Assembly: GCA_000827265.1 (NCBI GenBank)
Contig: KN834752.1
Span: forward strand, 186,001 to 250,000
Direction: 5' to 3'
Length of the DNA stretch: 64,000 nt
Source of the DNA: Collybiopsis luxurians FD-317 M1
Taxonomy: Eukaryota > Basidiomycota > Agaricomycetes > Agaricales > Omphalotaceae
The position numbers and the translations under genes are program-made. Positions 35,319 through 45,781 of the stretch are shown here, piece after piece (the stretch's first letter is position 1; each line of letters begins with the position of its first letter). Under the pieces are notes generated by a model. It was not told the origin of the DNA and ran no database searches. It worked only from the letters and a program-made list of their open reading frames with translations.

Positions 35319-38300
35319 ATGGCCTCTCAAGTTTCGGCTTTCATAGATAGACAAAAAGTGCTCCTTGCTCGCGAAAGAGATGCAGAAATTGAGCGTACCT
35401 CTCTTTTGCTCTCAAATTGTAGTCCAAAATTGCTCGAGCAAAAGGGATTGGCTCTCCTCGGACTCGGGATTCAAGAGGTGAAGATTGGTTTGGGTGGTAA
35501 GACGTGAGTTTTCCAGCTTTTCGGAATCTTTATGTGCCCACTGACGTTTGGTCAAGTACAGATTGGTTGAGCTGGAGAGGCCTTCTGCGTATCATACAAG
35601 TCCCGTCTTCCCTCCGCACACTCTGAGGTACGATCTACCTGTTTTCATGTAACTTTTGACATTCATCTTAATCGACTAGGCCGGGTGATTTAGCCCGAAT
35701 TGAAGCAAATGTTACCGCGAAACCAAAGAAACCAGCCCAAGCCGATGCGAAGGAGTCTGCAGTAGAAGGCGTCGTGTACAAAGTTTCCGATACGCGTATC
35801 GTTGTCGCCGTGGATAGCGAAGATGATCTCAGTTTACCGGAACGCTGTCGTGTTGTGAAATTAGCGAATAGTGTCACATATGATCGGTATGCTGCAATCG
35901 TCTTTCCAGTAATTCATAGCTCAAACACCTGCACAGGATGGATCGTGCTATAGAGCAACTGGAAAAAATAATCAATGGCGAGAAAGGGACTGAGCTAACG
36001 CCACTGATCAAAGTCCTCATGGGAATGATGCCCCCTTCTTCCAAAGACAAGATTGACGACATCACCTTCTTCGACGAGACTTTGAATCCCAGCCAGAAGG
36101 AAGCCGTCAAGTTCTGTCTTGCTTCGCCCGAAATTGCGTGTATACATGGCCCTCCGGGTACGGGAAAGGTGATTTTCCACTTCCTATTCAGAGTTCTTCA
36201 TAGGCTCAATAGCACGTTTTCTGCGCGCAGACCCACACTCTCATTGAGATCATCCGCCAACTTACTTCTTCTGCCAAGTCTCCGAAGCGGATCCTCGTGT
36301 GTGGCGCTTCTAATCTTTCCGTAGATAATATTCTCGAGCGTTTACTCGCGCTTCCTGTCTCTGACAAACATCCGCGGTTAAACGTTACTCGTATTGGACA
36401 TCCGGCGCGTGTGATGACGCATCAGGGTGTTTTAGACGCGACTTTGGATATAAAGGCTGCTAGGACGGACCAGGCTTCCTTGGTGAAGGACGTCAAGCTG
36501 GAGATTGAGACGACGTTAGGGTTACTGTCTGGCAAAGGAAAAGGTGTGAAGGGAAGGGTGAAAGGCGCGGAGAGGAAGAAGCTTTGGGATGAAGTGAAAG
36601 CATTACGGAAAGAGTAAGTGACCACTTCGTTCGTTATAGTAATGAATCCTCAACCAACGGAATACCAGATATCGGAACCGTGAAGGAGGCATTGTGACCT
36701 CTGTGCTCAACGAATCTCAAGTCTGTCTTGGACCTGCACTCGCGAAATCATTCTGACATTTTGGTGTCGCAGATCGTTGTTGCCACTTGCCACTCGTCAG
36801 GCGGCAGACAGTTGCGCAATCAAGATTTTGATGTCGTTATCATTGATGAAGCTACGCAAGCTTTAGAGGCGGTAGGTTGTTTTTTTTTTTAACAAATAGC
36901 GAGTACACTGAACCTATATGATCTTAGGTATGCTGGATACCGATATTCAAAGCCAAGAAACTCATTCTCGCAGGAGATCCAATGCAACTACCTCCGACCA
37001 TTCTTTCGTTGGATCACGAGAAGAGAAAGAGTCAGAAAGGCCAGAAAGGCCAGAAAGGCGGAGCAGCTAGCAAATCGACCAAGGTCAAGTCGCAGACCAA
37101 GAACAGTCTGGCGACAAAACCAACTGATCCGCCTGCTACTGAGGGGAATGTCTCCGAAGCCTCCACTCCTCCGGAGTCCGACTCGGACGAAGATGAGGGT
37201 AGGGAGGGCGAAGATGCTAGACCCGAATCGAACGCCAATAAGGCTAAGATTGATGTTCGACCTAGAAATATCTTGCTACGTCCCCCAAGGACTTTGGAAA
37301 CAACGCTTTTCGATCGGTTGGAATCAATGTATGGCCCTGGAATCAAAAGGATGTTGAATGTCCAATATCGGTCAGTCGCACATCTTTCTGTCAAGAAGAG
37401 GCTCTCACATCTATGGCTTCTAGAATGCACAAACAGATCTGCACATTCCCGTCGCAAACACTCTACTCCAACAAGTTGACCTCCCATTCCTCTGTCGCAG
37501 AGCATCTGCTCTTAGATTTGCCTGAGACTCAAAAATTAGGATCACCCGACGAAGAGACGAAGAAAGAGGTTCTCGGTACGCCTGTGACGTTCTTTGATAC
37601 TGCTGGGTGCGAGTATTTCGAGCGGGTTAGTGGGGAAGGAGGAGTAGGGGATGATGAGGGAAGTCGATGTAATGAAAACGAAGCGACAGTCGTGAAACAA
37701 TGGGTTGATTCACTGGTATGTTTCTGTTTGGTATCCACTGGGATATACTCTCAGAAAATGTCTTCTTAGGTCGAGGCTGGCGTTGGACCCGAACGCATCG
37801 CCATCATAACCCCGTATGTCTTTTGGCCTTGGTTAGCCTTGGATACGTTTTGAACTACTATTCCTCAGTTACCAAGCCCAAGTAACGCTGTTGACATCCC
37901 TGCTGAGGCCGCAGTATGGTACTCCACTAGAAATTGGAACTGTTGATGGGATGCAAGGCCGGGAAAAGGACGCTGTGGTCATTAGTCTTGTCAGAAGCAA
38001 TGACCAAGTATGTATTCGGCCCTCAGAGTGAATAAGCGCTACTAATACCAATGCTTCACCAGAGAGAAGTTGGGTTTTTGAAAGAAAAGAGGCGCTTGAA
38101 TGGTAGGCTTCGCAGTTTTCCTTCCTCCACACAAATCTCACAGCCGGCAATTGAAAGTGGCCATGACACGAGCTAAACGCCACCTTGTGAGTGTATGCTC
38201 TGGCTTCCCGATAATTTGCTGCTGAACAAAAACACTTTTTCCCTTTACCAGTGCATTGTAGGAGATTCGTCAACGGTCATGCATGGAGGAAGCTATTTGA

Positions 38301-38359
38301 AAAAATGGCTGCAGTGGTTGGATGAACATGCAGATGTGCGCTATGCAGGCACTGAATAA
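35319..38359 (+). CDS. SF1 DNA/RNA helicase, SMUBP2/Hcs1-like
   Basis: Superfamily 1 Upf1-like helicase related to human IGHMBP2 (SMUBP2) and yeast Hcs1 (DNA helicase A). The N-terminal part ([19 protein letters not shown]) matches the family's opening helix. The helicase motifs in order are: Q motif [11 protein letters not shown], Walker [10 protein letters not shown] (split by an intron), Ia-like [20 protein letters not shown], motif [15 protein letters not shown], motif [17 protein letters not shown], motif [15 protein letters not shown], motif [21 protein letters not shown] and motif [13 protein letters not shown] low-complexity insert follows motif III (QKG repeats from a CAGAAAGGC triplication, then an [13 protein letters not shown] acidic run). 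I read about 12 exons and a stop TAA at 38357. No R3H or zinc-finger tail is present, closer to Hcs1 than to IGHMBP2. Confidence 0.9.
37033..37059. repeat. 9-bp triplication coding QKG repeats
   Basis: CAGAAAGGC occurs three times in a row inside the helicase gene and encodes three Gln-Lys-Gly units in a non-conserved insert. Confidence 0.8.
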
Positions 38360-38708
38360 TCGATTGTCGGGTCAACAATGAACCTCTGCTACAGCTGTAT
38401 TCAAAGATATCGACGGGTTATCGACTAGAGACATTGAGTTTGCTTAGAGTTTGGTGCTTTGCGTCGACATCGTCTCGGCCATCGGTAATCAGTCACTGAA
38501 TGTACGACGTAATCTCGGGAGGGGTGGGTGACTAATTATCTCCAGAGTATATGCCATTGTATGTATATGAAAGCAAGGAGCATTAGAATGGCGGACGAAC
38601 ATTCAGCGCCTTTGACTTCGTGCGCGATCGTTAGACCATCTTATTGATCATTGGATGATGGATAAAGGGCCGTGCTTCCGCCATTTCAATGCCGGACCTG
38701 ATATGAGC

Positions 38709-38716
38709 TATAAAAA
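38709..38716 (+). promoter_or_regulatory. TATA box of NmrA copy 2
   Basis: TATAAAAA within GAGCTATAAAAAC lies about 35 bp upstream of the start at 38750, and is identical to the element of copy 1. Similarity between the copies fades just upstream of this point. Confidence 0.6.
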
Positions 38717-38749
38717 CTCCCCATCCTCACTGATATTTCTCTTATTAAG

Positions 38750-39923
38750 ATGTCGGAAAAGAAACTCATACTGGTCATTGGTGCTACGGGCCTTCAGGGA
38801 ATGCCCGTTGTCAATACGCTATTGGCATCGCGCGATGGGAAACCATCTCCCTACTCGGTCAGAGCGCTTACCCGGGACCCCACAAGTGAAAAGGCGCAGG
38901 CTCTCGCTTCAATGGGTGTCGAGGTAATCAAAGGTCGCCATCTTTCTCTTGTTTTCCGAGCGATTTCTTACCGAGAATTTGGTGTTCAGGGCACTTTGAG
39001 GACTTGGCCGCTGTCGCTGCTGCTCTCGAGGGATGCTACGGCGTATTCGTGAACACGGATACGAATACTGTGGGAGCAAAGGACGAAATTTACTCTGTCA
39101 TAAAGATGTTCGAACAAGCTCACCGAGTGCCACAATTGCGGCATTTCGTTTGGAGCGGTCTCGACTACAGCAGCAAGGTTTGGGGATGTAGTTATTTTCA
39201 AGATACTCAGCTCATTTTCCATTTCTCACATAGCTTGGGAACTACGATCCTAAATATCGGTCGATCAACTTGGATGCAAAGGGCATTGTAAGCGACTTTA
39301 TCAGAGCTCAACCTTCCAGCCCCAGTGGAGATTCCTTTACATGGACGATCTTCATCACTGGGGTGTATTTTGAAAATATCAGCGGCGTAAGTTCCATGGT
39401 TCCCTAATTCTACAGTAAATTGACATCGTTTGTTCACCTCTAGGCCATGATGGGACCTCTCCCGGAACGAGATGAGAACGGCGCACTGGTCTTCGCACTT
39501 CCCATCGAGGATGGTCACATGCCTGTAATCAGCCTCAAGGACATTGGCTGGTGGGCTCGATATATTTTTGATCATCGCTCAGAAACATCTGGTCAAGAGG
39601 TGAAAATCGCGGACAAGATGGTGACGGTCGATGACCTCGTTGACATCGTCTCGCGTACTACTGGGATTCCTACCGTTCGAAAACGCATTCCGGTGGAAGA
39701 ATATTTGGATCATCACCCCCGTCTGAATGAAGTGAATAGGGCAAAATTATCTGGAATGTTTTGGACCTGGCGGGATGACTTGATGACGCGGGATATAGAG
39801 TGGTTGAAAAGTGTTCATCCTGATGGTCAAACATTGGAGGAATGGATTAAAGAAACTGGGTACGACGGAACACTCTCTTCGGCTACTGATATGAAGCGTT
39901 ACCTTTTATCGCCTACATCGTAA
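38750..39923 (+). CDS. NmrA-like NAD(P)-binding protein, copy 2
   Basis: Exons 38750-38933, 38990-39177, 39234-39386 and 39444-39923 give 334 aa, with the same exon lengths as copy 1 except for one extra final codon. The protein begins MSEKKLILVIGATGLQGMPV (NAD(P) glycine motif) and ends MKRYLLSPTS. It differs from copy 1 at only a modest number of residues, for example YDPKYRSINLDAK against YDPKYQSINLDSK, and DGQTLEEWIKE against DSETLEEWIKA. Both copies look functional. They are inverted with respect to each other, 13 kb apart. A third, broken fragment lies at 42.2 kb. Confidence 0.9.
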
Positions 39924-40344
39924 TTGGTTCAGTTTTACTTGCCGAACTTGACTTTTCCCTTGCTTTTCCCTGTCAAAATTTGCCGGTCCAATATAAAAAG
40001 GCGGCTCAAGCAGCAAGCCGCAAGCCAGGGTTTTACCCGCGGCATGCTATTTCGGACAGATTTCGTGAGTTGATGCTCTCCACCTGAGTTTTCCATCCAT
40101 TCCCAATCGTTTAACATGGCAGCACAGGCTGTGATTATTGAAGGATCATAATGTTTAATAAATGAAAATTGAGTAAACTTTCGGTTCTGTATTTGGCCAA
40201 GTTCCTCGAAAGAGTAGAGAATAAAAAATAGAGTATTCCGAGATCGTAGAGCAGGTAATCACTATTTATTTTCACCTCCACCCAGATGATCCATGCTCCC
40301 AATCCATACTCTGAATGTCTAGCTACGACTCTCAGGCTGGAGCA

Positions 40345-40942
40345 TACTATCGATGTACTAGAGTTGATACCGGACCTAGAGTTGATACTTTCGTAAAAAA
40401 TTGTTTCGTTTGAGCGCAATTCTCAACCGTTCGCCCTAAACTTTTTCTGTACACTGATTTAGCATTATTTAATAGATTTATCATTTTTGAATGAGGATTA
40501 ATGAACTGGAAAATAATCGAGAAATTTTTCAAGTGTTAAAACAGTGGTTTTTTCCACTTATCGGCATCGGGAAGCATGGAAAATGCTCAGTCTCTTTCCT
40601 GTTTCAAAGTTAACGCTATTTATGTCAGATAGAAACCTTTGAGCACCATCCGGGAGTTTTAACCAAAACATATCCTTCCCAAAATGAACGAGGATGGTGA
40701 AAACCGCACTTTCCCATCAGCTTTGGAAAGCGGCGGTCCGGGTATCAACTCCTGCGATTTTGGCGTACTTTCTCGGGGGGCAGCTGGCATAACATGGAGA
40801 GTTCCAAAAGTTCTCAAACTTGGAACCTTTAAAGTTCAATATGTCTAATTGACATATTTCAAGTTTAAGCAGTATACACAAAGAACTGCAAAAGTTTTGC
40901 TATACCGACATTTTCGGTATCAACTCTAGTACATCGATAGTA
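40345..40942. mobile_element. ~600-bp MITE with 28-bp inverted ends and TA flanks
   Basis: TACTATCGATGTACTAGAGT and the next 8 bases (40345-40372) recur as a perfect inverted copy at 40915-40942. The outermost TA on each side is the expected target duplication of a Tc1/mariner-type element; the inverted repeat proper would then start CTATCGATG. The subterminal motif GAGTTGATAC is repeated inside both arms (about 40361, 40380 and, inverted, 40741). No coding sequence is present, so it is non-autonomous. Confidence 0.75.
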
Positions 40943-41117
40943 GTCGTTGCTGTTGGGAAGAAGTCAAATGTGGCAGGCGGCGGCAAGCGAAGTATGTAAC
41001 TGTGGGCAAGCCAAAAAGCCGATTAAGCCGATTAAGCCGATCAATTTATTCTTGACATTTTATGATGTAAATAAAATGTTTCACAATAATCTGTTTACGA
41101 CCTTCGACCCAAGGCTA

Positions 41118-41200
41118 CCACAGAACATCTTTATTTTACAGAGACTATGAGGCGAATGAGACGCGTGCTGAAACACGTGTACGCGTCGGTGCGCGGGTCT
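41118..41200 (+). promoter_or_regulatory. Promoter-like module with ACGCGT sites (copy at 41.1 kb)
   Basis: ACATCTTTATTTTACA ... GAGACTATGA ... AATGAGACGCGTGCTG matches the minus strand of 24440-24522. Two ACGCGT hexamers (41161, 41181) and a CACGTG-like site lie just before the start of the small gene at 41234. ACGCGT is the MCB site bound by MBF in fungi at G1/S; use here is inference. Confidence 0.45.
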
Positions 41201-41233
41201 CTCGGTTCTGGCCTTGACGGAAGGAAAGAAGCA

Positions 41234-42174
41234 ATGGGCGGCGCCGGTGCCGAGAAGGCCTCCTATTTCTTTGGTTACTCCATACCGCAACGACGACGGT
41301 AGATACCGACCAAGATATTGAGAACGAAACAACCGTTATTCTACTGAACTGGGAGGACTTGGGCAAGGAGGACCCAATGTTTCGGACGTAAGTCTCAGCC
41401 AATCCCAAAATATGGTCTTCTGAATATCTTGTAATTTGCGAAATCCATGTCCTCCAATTCATATTGGTTATTCCGAACAGGGATTCTCTATTGATGATAT
41501 TGGTCAGGGACCAGGCAGCGGGCAGGTCTCTGAATCAGACGAAGAACAGGAAAAAGAGATGGAGATGATACCTTGTGAAAATACTTTGTTAGCCATCATA
41601 TATCCTGACGTTGGAAACAGAAAGGACGTGTACACCACAGTACCACCTCCATGGGACAGCTATCTCGACGGCAATATGAGTATGAATGAACTTCGGACCA
41701 AGCTCACGGAGTCGGACTGGGCTTGTCATGAAAATGACCAATTCCTTATGAATTATCTAGAAGATATCCTTGAAAACACATCGCAATACAACATTGACAT
41801 CGAACGTGTTTTGCAACTTGGCATCTGCGCATCTCTTGGCACTAAGCACTTCTCTCCAACGAATAGTGGTTTTTGTTTTCTTTGTCAAGTATCTCTGAAT
41901 AGATTCAGGTAACCAGGAGAATCATGATGCACAACGACATCTAAAGGCCTGAGATTGATCTAATATTTGCCTCGTTAATTCATGAGGTATCTGAGCGTGG
42001 TCCCGCCGGCGAACAATTGTGTGAATTGTGGATCGGGAATGACCCCACTCTGCAGGGTACTCTTCAAAGTGAGTCTTTCACTATCAAGCGGCGTCAACGT
42101 TCTCAGCAATCAGAAAAGCCTATCGTATCACTACACAAATCCAGACTCTGTACATTGATGCTCTGGCGGGATGA
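41234..42174 (+). CDS. Hypothetical acidic protein ending in an NmrA-derived fragment
   Basis: Proposed exons 41234-41273, 41323-41387, 41481-41908, 41947-42068 and 42107-42174 sum to 723 nt (240 aa). The start is MGGAGAEKASYFF. The main exon has an acidic run (SESDEEQEKEMEM) and then TVPPPWDSYLDGNMSMNELR, LMNYLEDILENTSQYNIDIE and QLGICASLGTKHF. I recognise no family. The last codons (LYIDALAG) are read across sequence homologous to the C-terminal part of the NmrA genes but in a different frame, so this end was acquired by rearrangement. Two introns are only 38 nt, shorter than usual here, so the 3' exons are less sure. Confidence 0.45.
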
Positions 42175-42280
42175 CTTGATGAAACGGGATATCGAGTAGT
42201 TAAGAAGCGTCCATCCCCATAGTAAAAGGTTGGAAGATTAGATTATGGTAACGAAAGACTCTGAAGCGTATCGCATGTAT
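42163..42280 (+). pseudogene. Broken fragment of an NmrA-like gene
   Basis: CTGGCGGGATGACTTGATGA is followed by bases matching the codons for RDIEW, SVHP, LEEWI and MKRY of the NmrA genes (39765-39895 in copy 2). The coding frame has several stops (for example GAGTAG where the intact copies have GAGTGG). No upstream part of the gene is present. Confidence 0.8.
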
Positions 42281-42284
42281 AAAT

Positions 42285-42350
42285 TCTTTTCAGCGCATGA
42301 GACGCGTGTTAGGACGCGTGCTGGGGCGTGTGGACGCGTCGGTGCACGTG
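42285..42350 (+). promoter_or_regulatory. Promoter-like module with three ACGCGT sites
   Basis: ACGCGT occurs at 42302, 42314 and 42334, followed by two overlapping CACGTG-type boxes near 42344-42355. This is upstream of the P-loop gene and related to the modules at 24.4 and 41.1 kb. Confidence 0.45.
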
Positions 42351-42641
42351 TCACGTGGTATGACGTATTGATGTTTGATAACATGAAGTCACAGCGACGA
42401 GCAGCTGTTTGACGGCCAGCATGCGGCTTTATCGTGCATTGGGCCAGCAATGCAGTCCTAGAGTTCTGCTCAACGTGCCCCATAGTCCCGGTTTGCCTTC
42501 CAGTCCCAGTCAAAATGCGTCAAACACGCGATTACCAGGCGAAAAACACTCAGGATCCGGTCCATATAATGTGTACGAACACATATCTCTCCAATTTCCA
42601 CCTATCTCTCATCCAATATCTCTAGCCTGACGCCAGCTTAC

Positions 42642-45381
42642 ATGCCTTTGGCAACCCCAGACAGCAACAAGCTGCGAAGATCTCCTCGCCACTACACATC
42701 TCAGCAAACTATTGGTTCAATGCACTGGCTTTTTCGGACAAATATTCCCCGAAGGAGATCATCTTATTATCCTTCTGATGCCCAGAAGCGTAACTTCTTT
42801 GGAATTGGAGAGATTGTAGGAGTATTGACCAACGTACGACATTAATATCTGGCGTCTCTATTCACTGCAGACTAATCAATGGATTGTTTGCTTAGCCGGC
42901 AGAGACTGTTCGCTCCTTGACCGAGTCCAAGCGTCTTTTGGAAGAGGCTCGAAAGGAAATCAATGAAACCCGTGAACGCGCCCAAATTCGACCGAAGCAC
43001 ACGTTCTCCCGACTTCCTGGCTTCTTTTCTCGACCAGCCGAAATCAAGGCGATTGAGAAGATATTAGAAGGTTTGTGCTGCGAACCAGGGGGGATGTAGT
43101 ATTAATCTATTTATTATCTGAAAGGTGAACCAGCTTTTACCGTTCTCTTTGGTGCAAGCTCGGTCGGAAAGGTTTGTTTCTCGCGAAAAGAACACAACTT
43201 CACTCTTTTCTGAAACATGTTAAGATTAGACTGCGCTCCTACGTGAAGTTTTGACCCGAGATTCGTACCATGTTCTACACTTTGACTTGCGCATAGCCGG
43301 CTTTGCGGATCTAGCAAGTCTGTACATGAGTTTAAGTCGGCAAATGGAGCAGTATTTCGAAGCGATCTCGACTCAAATGGAAGGATACAAGGAGTTCGAA
43401 AAGGAAGCTTGGAGTTTCAAGGTCAGCTCTACTTTCGCTTCTTCCATTATTCTCAATTCCAAACCTCTGTAGCATGACCGTCTAAACGTCGAACGCAGAC
43501 TAACCGAAGTCCCTCCTGACTCCGGCGTCAACCGTGTCAAGACGAGCGATATCGCACGACTTATGGAATTATTCCAAGTAAGTTGAGCCTCATGCCGCAG
43601 CAGATTTATACTCAAGAACTGGTTTTGACAGTCATCTCTGCTCAAATACTGGGAATTTGACCCGCTGAAGGAGGAACGGAAGAAAGAACGCGACGAGAAA
43701 TCACAATCATCAAGCAAGACCCGTGCAGATGATCGCAATTCCAACGAATCGAAACTTTCGAAGCCCAGATCGAACAGAAGGTTCCGCAATCTTTTCCACT
43801 TGAGAGGACAAAATAATGCCACTAGCCCACAACAACACTCGGGACAAATCGAGAAACAGCAGGAGGAGGAGCAGGAAAGACGTCAAGTGCCTGCGAAAAA
43901 AATGCCTGTTCGTATTCCTACACTTCGATCCTTAAACCTCGCGCTTAAACGGATACCGCTCTAGGTCATCTTTTTCGATGAAGCGCACAAGCTGTAAGAT
44001 TACTTTAACAGACTGATCTATATATCCGATATCTGACCAATGCTCGCACAGGCCTGCACTTATACAGTCGGCTGAGGCCATGAACTGCCTATTGAGTGCA
44101 TTTCTGGTCCTCACTAAGCAGGATCGACTATGTCACGTAGGGAAATCAAAAAATACGGCTCAAGTGCAGAGTTAACCAATGCTAATTATAGGTCATACAC
44201 GCAACAAGTGACCCATTCTATCATACCTGGTTGAGACAACTGAATGTAATGCAGCATTGCAAAGTATGTTTTCCCTTCTTCTTTTGCTCAGAATCTGACC
44301 AAATGATCCAGATCATAACTATTGGTGATTGCTCAAAAGCCGAGGCTCGAGAATTTTTTCGGGAACGATTATTACCGCGTGTTCCGGACCATCTTCGGTA
44401 TGCACTCGACTTTGAAGTCCTGTATGATGCATTGGGGGGGAAACTAGTGCATTTGCATGACTTTGTGATAGATTACGGCGAGTTGACATGCTTTCTTCAC
44501 CTCTAGTTACTTATGATTCTTTTACAGTCAACTCCAATGGTCGTCTGGAAGTGAAGCAAAGCTCACATTTCGTACAAGCTCACGCGCTGCTGAATCTCCA
44601 CCTCATCCATTCCTCCGAAAATCCTATCGGAGGTGAAGGCCAGGAAAACACTATGGGCCCAACACAACCACAACCTCCATCTGAACCCGCACGCAATTTG
44701 CATACCTCCGGGTTCAAAATTTACTCCCCTATCAGTAATCCCCGTAGTCCGATTGCTAGCGGGTTCAGTGGGCCAAATGTGGACGGCAACGAAGGCATTT
44801 CCTCATACTACGAATCCGACTTCACGTCAACACAGTTGCTCAAAGTGATGAGCCGGATAACCGAATATGGAACCACGAACATTCCGTACTTTGCGTTGTG
44901 CCGAGAATTTGGCGTCCATGCTGTTGACGGGATGGTAAAGGGGCGAATTTTAGATTTGAGGTGGACGGACCCGGTGACAGAGGAGATGGAACACGAAGAA
45001 ACATCATACTTGAATCGACAGTCTAGACCGCTTAGCATTGAAGGTGCAATAAGTAGCGGACGGACAGTCGTTAACAATGGGAATCGCGGTGGTGCAAATG
45101 TGGCTGCTGCGTCCGAAGAGGACATGAGTCCTGTTTCGGAGAGAGAAGTGTATATGAGTAACAGACGCCGGAGCTCGCGCTGGAGGAATACTGCGTATGT
45201 TGGCGAAGGTGCTGGAAACCTAAACCTTGTAGGACCGAAATTAGTGCCGACGACACCGATCATGAAGTATGCGATGAGGGAGGTCCTTTACGAATATGAT
45301 GAAGAAGCGATAGAAGATGATGGTGGCACGGTGTCTGAGTATGCTTCGGCAGCATCGCTCTCAGACGTGGAGGAATACTAA
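42642..45381 (+). CDS. P-loop ATPase, archaeal-ATPase/STAND-like
   Basis: Eleven exons (42642-42833, 42896-43070, 43125-43171, 43230-43421, 43473-43577, 43632-43907, 43965-43993, 44052-44136, 44192-44263, 44312-44477, 44528-45381) sum to 730 aa. After FFSRPAEIKAIEKILEG comes Walker A VLFGASSVGKT, formed across a splice. VLHFDLRIAGFADLASLYMS and a charged linker follow, then Walker B VIFFDEAHKL, also flanked by introns. Sensor-like HATSDPFYHTWLRQLNVMQH, ITIGDCSKAEAREFFRERLL and LGGKLVHLHDFVIDYVNSNG come next. The C-terminal 280 residues are Ser/Pro-rich and acidic. The layout matches the PF01637-type (archaeal ATPase/MNS) NTPases seen in many Agaricomycetes. Intron 44478-44527 uses a GC donor. 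An upstream open frame at 42421-42630 may be an earlier exon or a uORF. Confidence 0.82.
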
Positions 45382-45781
45382 TTTAACATTGTTTGGATGG
45401 ATTAGTTGCGACCAGTTTCTTTTCAATGTTTCGCTGTTGCACGGTCTACATGTATCATTTTTGTTTTTTATTTAGGCTCGAGAGTATTTATTAGGATTAC
45501 AAACACACCAACCTGCTCTTTCTTCTCAATAATTTACTGGGTAATTCTATTCATTAAGGAATCATATCGTCGGGAGTGAATGCTTACTCGAAGAACCATT
45601 GGATTGAGTTGCTGTTTCGTATGAACAGCTTTGACGCTTACTAAACCAACCTGGTAGGAGTTTACAAACGGTAGAAACTCCCAGCATGACCAGTAGTACT
45701 TCACTAGATTACCGTATTTATATCTGTAGTATGACAATTCTTACAGCTCAGCGCCAGCTCATTTATAGATCAAGGCGTAGG
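45382..45781. other. Convergent intergenic region
   Basis: There is no gene here. It holds the 3' flanks of the P-loop ATPase and the convergent reductase gene and is AT-rich. Confidence 0.5.
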
